From an uncultured Lachnospiraceae bacterium (GTDB lineage: Bacteria > Bacillota > Clostridia > Lachnospirales > Lachnospiraceae), in NCBI GenBank assembly GCA_910584585.1, contig CAJUBP010000001.1, positions 186,001-250,000 of the forward strand: DNA of 64,000 bases, given 5' to 3'. The notes under the pieces were generated by a model that saw only the letters and a list, made by a program, of their open reading frames with translations, made no database searches and was not told the origin of the DNA. The translations under genes were made by a program, and so were the position numbers. This document shows, one piece after another, positions 61,614-64,000 of the stretch. How positions within the stretch are numbered: the first letter of the stretch is position 1; the number at the start of each line of letters is the position of its first letter.

Positions 61614-64000
61614 TTACTGATTCGCCTGATTTCCGCACTTGGGACAAGTATTCCCTCCCCGATAGGTATACCCGCAGCGATAGCAGCATTTCACGTCATG
61701 CTTTTCTTTGGACAGATAGGCAATGCTCCGGGACTCCGGCTTTTCCTGCAGATAGGATACAAATTCTTCCAGAATTTCCCCGAATTCTTTCAGTTCTTTG
61801 GAGGAAATTCCTCCTGGAATCTTCGTTTTCTTTCCGTTCCCCCGTTTCACATAGATTCCCTTGGACAAAAGTCCTGTATTTCCTTCGATTCCAGTTATGG
61901 AGCGGATAGGTATCATCTCGCTGCTGAACATGCTGTTGTAAAAAATATGATCCGGCGTCAGGATAAATCCTTCTCTTCCGTTTTTCTTTGCGGAAGAGTC
62001 GCAGATGAGAATCGGATATTCATAGCGATCCCGTTCCTGGGCATAAGTATTCAAGGCCCTTGCCGCCAGTTCCGCTTCTCTGGGCGCCCAGTCTCCCCGC
62101 ATTACTTTGCGGGGCTCATAGAAGTGAAGCCGGTCAGCGTCGCTGATTTTGGCACTTAGCGCATCCCGGAGTTTTTCCACCAGCAGTCCGCATTCATCCA
62201 TTTTCAGCTTTGTCAGACGCTTGTCGATCATTTCCAGCGTATTGGTTTTGATTTCCGGCAGGAACACTCCGCCCTCGATCTTCTCATAAGCGCTGGCCGC
62301 GTCGTCAAAGGACATCAGCGGGATATTGGGGCAGATTTTATCAATGACTTTCTGATCCATTTCCATCACTCTGCCCTCAATCTCTTTGATGGCAGGTTCC
62401 GCCTGTTCCGGCAGAAAACCATCTTCACGAAGCTTCGTAAGCATCTGTATCAGTCCCCGGCGGTCGGCGCCTGCCGCGCGTTTCAGCATTCCGGCGATTT
62501 CCCGTTTCTCCGTTAAGCGTCTGGCGCCTTCTAACACTTCATTATAGACGGAAACATCTTCTCCGTCATATTGATTTAATTTCTCACGGAAAATATGATA
62601 CTGACTTCTTGTCATAGTTTCCGGCACCCGGGCAATCAGCTCTGCCGCTTCCTCCTGCCCCCGTTTTTTCTTTACCTCCTCTAAGGCTTCCAGCATCTCT
62701 TTTTTTATCAGCTCCGGACATTCCGCCTGGGCGATTTCCTCCATCACCCGTTTTATTACTGCGTACGACTGAGTCATGGCGTATTCTGCCTTCTTACGCA
62801 CCTCTTCGGCCCCTTTCTGGTAAACGGCCTGCCGCAGCAATTTCTCATATTTTTCTTTGTCCACCCAGTCCAGGCGCTCGTCGTCCCTTACCTGTTCCCG
62901 CAGCCTGCGCAACTGCCACATAGACATCCGATCCAGTTTGCGCATACGGGCGTCGTATTTTTCCTTGATGGACATAGTTCCGTTGCTCTCCGCAAATTCC
63001 GCTTCCAGCTCGGCCTCGATTCCGTTGGGATCTTTTGGGTCTGTTCCCAGAGCTTTTCCTGTATCCTGGACTTCATTCAGGAGGCCGGCTTCCTTTCCTG
63101 AAGTTTCGTTTGCAAAATCGCCTCTTCCCGGTTTCTCTTTTGCATTCCGTCTGCCGAAGAATCCCTTTTTCTTTTCTGATTTACCGGAAGCTTCACCGCC
63201 GAAATGACCCGGCTGCTGCCCGCCTGCTTCCGAATCCTGGAGCGGATTCCCGGCGGATTCTGCAGCGGAGTTTTGCAGAGATGATTCTGCGGCCAAACCC
63301 TGTGCCGATTCTCCCGGCACCTCTTTTCCGGAGCTGTCGGACGTTCTTCCTGCATAATCTGCGCCGGAATCCTCTGCTGATTTCCCGGCTGATTCCGCGC
63401 CCAAGTTCTTTGCTGATTTCCCAGCTGATTCCGCGCCGACACCTTGCGCTGATTTTCCGGCGGATTCTGCCTCCGTTCCCTTCACGGACTTTCCCATGGA
63501 GTCTGTACGCATGCCAAGTGCGGACTTTCCCGCCAATTCTGCATCGGAACCCTCTGCTGACTCTCCCGGGTCTTTTGCGCCGGAACCCTTTACGGACTTT
63601 CCAACGGATTCCGGGTCAGCGCCATGGGCTGACTTTCCGGCGGTATCCGCACCGGAACCCTCCGGCTGATTTCCGGCCGGCGCCGCCTCCTGCTTCTTCT
63701 TTTTCCCTTCTTTCGCTTCTTTTCTCGCTTTCAGCAGTTCCTGGATTTTCTCCCGGAAAAGCTCCGCCTGCATGATCGGGAAGAAGTTTTCGTCTATTTT
63801 TTCTTCTATATCATGCAGTTCTTCCTCGGACATATGCTCCATATCTGCGCATACCTCTTCAATGGGCGGCATGGCGTGTTTGCCCCGCTTAGACGCAAAT
63901 TCATTAAAATTGCAGTTGGAAGTCCGCTCCGCGTTTCTTCCCAGAAGCTCCCGGTAATCCTCATAGGCGTCCCGGTCGCCGCCGAATTTCATGACATAGT
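61614..64000 (-). CDS. Repeat-rich protein with zinc ribbon (5' end outside window)
   Basis: At least 794 residues; an ATG occurs at 63992 but the frame continues upstream (YVM), so the true start probably lies beyond the window. Order: an N-terminal helical part, some ten 12-residue repeats of the type GKSAQGVGAESA (about 115-245), a Lys/Glu-rich helical middle (to ~640), a PH-like strand region (EGFILTPDHIFYNSMFSSEM), and a C-terminal zinc ribbon CCYRCGY ... CPKCGN. Function unknown; possibly a large cytoplasmic scaffolding protein. It precedes the AgrA-like gene by 21 bp. Confidence 0.78.
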   Translation of the reverse strand, partial: YVMKFGGDRDAYEDYRELLGRNAERTSNCNFNEFASKRGKHAMPPIEEVCADMEHMSEEELHDIEEKIDENFFPIMQAELFREKIQELLKARKEAKEGKKKKQEAAPAGNQPEGSGADTAGKSAHGADPESVGKSVKGSGAKDPGESAEGSDAELAGKSALGMRTDSMGKSVKGTEAESAGKSAQGVGAESAGKSAKNLGAESAGKSAEDSGADYAGRTSDSSGKEVPGESAQGLAAESSLQNSAAESAGNPLQDSEAGGQQPGHFGGEASGKSEKKKGFFGRRNAKEKPGRGDFANETSGKEAGLLNEVQDTGKALGTDPKDPNGIEAELEAEFAESNGTMSIKEKYDARMRKLDRMSMWQLRRLREQVRDDERLDWVDKEKYEKLLRQAVYQKGAEEVRKKAEYAMTQSYAVIKRVMEEIAQAECPELIKKEMLEALEEVKKKRGQEEAAELIARVPETMTRSQYHIFREKLNQYDGEDVSVYNEVLEGARRLTEKREIAGMLKRAAGADRRGLIQMLTKLREDGFLPEQAEPAIKEIEGRVMEMDQKVIDKICPNIPLMSFDDAASAYEKIEGGVFLPEIKTNTLEMIDKRLTKLKMDECGLLVEKLRDALSAKISDADRLHFYEPRKVMRGDWAPREAELAARALNTYAQERDRYEYPILICDSSAKKNGREGFILTPDHIFYNSMFSSEMIPIRSITGIEGNTGLLSKGIYVKRGNGKKTKIPGGISSKELKEFGEILEEFVSYLQEKPESRSIAYLSKEKHDVKCCYRCGYTYRGGNTCPKCGNQANQ
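63200..63650 (-). repeat. 36-bp coding repeat (GKSAxGxGAESA)
   Basis: About ten 36-bp units encoding a 12-residue motif, inside the gene at 61614-64000. The unit length equals that of the repeat at 1-155, but the motif differs. Confidence 0.8.

Noticed and set aside
63035..63775. 246-codon plus-strand open frame opposite the zinc-ribbon gene
   Set aside because: Arg/Pro/Leu-rich antisense shadow of the GKSAxGxGAESA repeats.

Overview
The window reads as chromosome of an anaerobic, spore-former-type Firmicute, most likely family Lachnospiraceae (Clostridia). The evidence is the gene set: a rubredoxin-first (reverse) rubrerythrin beside a PerR-like Fur protein, a paired glgC/glgD, a large Gram-positive type SRP RNA, GH36 alpha-galactosidase with a GPH symporter, strong AGGAGG ribosome binding sites, and many small families typical of gut Lachnospiraceae. 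Base composition is near 47-50% GC for most of the window, but visibly more AT-rich at about 33.5-35.6 kb and 51-59.5 kb, where the accessory genes lie. The species cannot be named from the sequence alone.

Layout. 0-5 kb (minus strand): a repeat-tailed protein cut by the window edge, then the operon pfkA-dnaX-ybaB-recR. 5-12.2 kb: tRNA-Ser(CGA), an XRE/TPR regulator, a lipoprotein, a repeat-tailed two-domain protein, an acetyltransferase, tadA, the SRP RNA, a PsiE-like membrane protein, and an oxidative-stress pair (perR-like, reverse rubrerythrin). 12.2-19.3 kb (minus): SNF2 helicase, glgC-glgD, and a hipBA toxin-antitoxin pair. 19.7-25.2 kb (plus): a galactoside cluster (AraC regulator, GPH symporter, alpha-galactosidase, YczE-like membrane protein). 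25.4-33.5 kb: zinc phospholipase C-like protein, a TetR-controlled MFS exporter, an operon of a DUF89 protein with an in-frame TGA, a histidine phosphatase and a 2-hydroxyacid dehydrogenase, then a lipoprotein and a DUF1848 protein. 33.5-43 kb: an AAA-ATPase/PD-(D/E)XK protein, a broken AlbA_2 regulator, sbcDC, a patatin. 43-51.8 kb: a hidden type I toxin-antitoxin locus, a secreted NlpC/P60 protein, a GntR-ABC operon, a DUF4143 ATPase, Uma2, a ClpP paralogue and an acetyltransferase.

52-61.6 kb is the most interesting region. A secreted 1164-residue RHS/YD-repeat protein ends in an AHH-type nuclease domain and is followed by a probable immunity gene and several small membrane or orphan proteins. 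Directly upstream lie an AgrC-like sensor kinase and an AgrA/LytTR-like response regulator. The promoter of the RHS gene carries an exact match to the LytTR half-site (ACAGTTAAG) just upstream of a weak -35/-10 pair. The same 61-bp promoter block, differing only by eight transitions, recurs 7.4 kb away in front of an MFS transporter. The simplest reading is a two-component system that switches on a secreted polymorphic toxin and an exporter together.

Intergenic DNA is rich in structure: several families of dispersed hairpins, perfect inverted repeats, tandem repeats that duplicate start codons or -35 boxes, and a recurrent promoter type with a CTCnCGnG-like octamer next to the -10 box.
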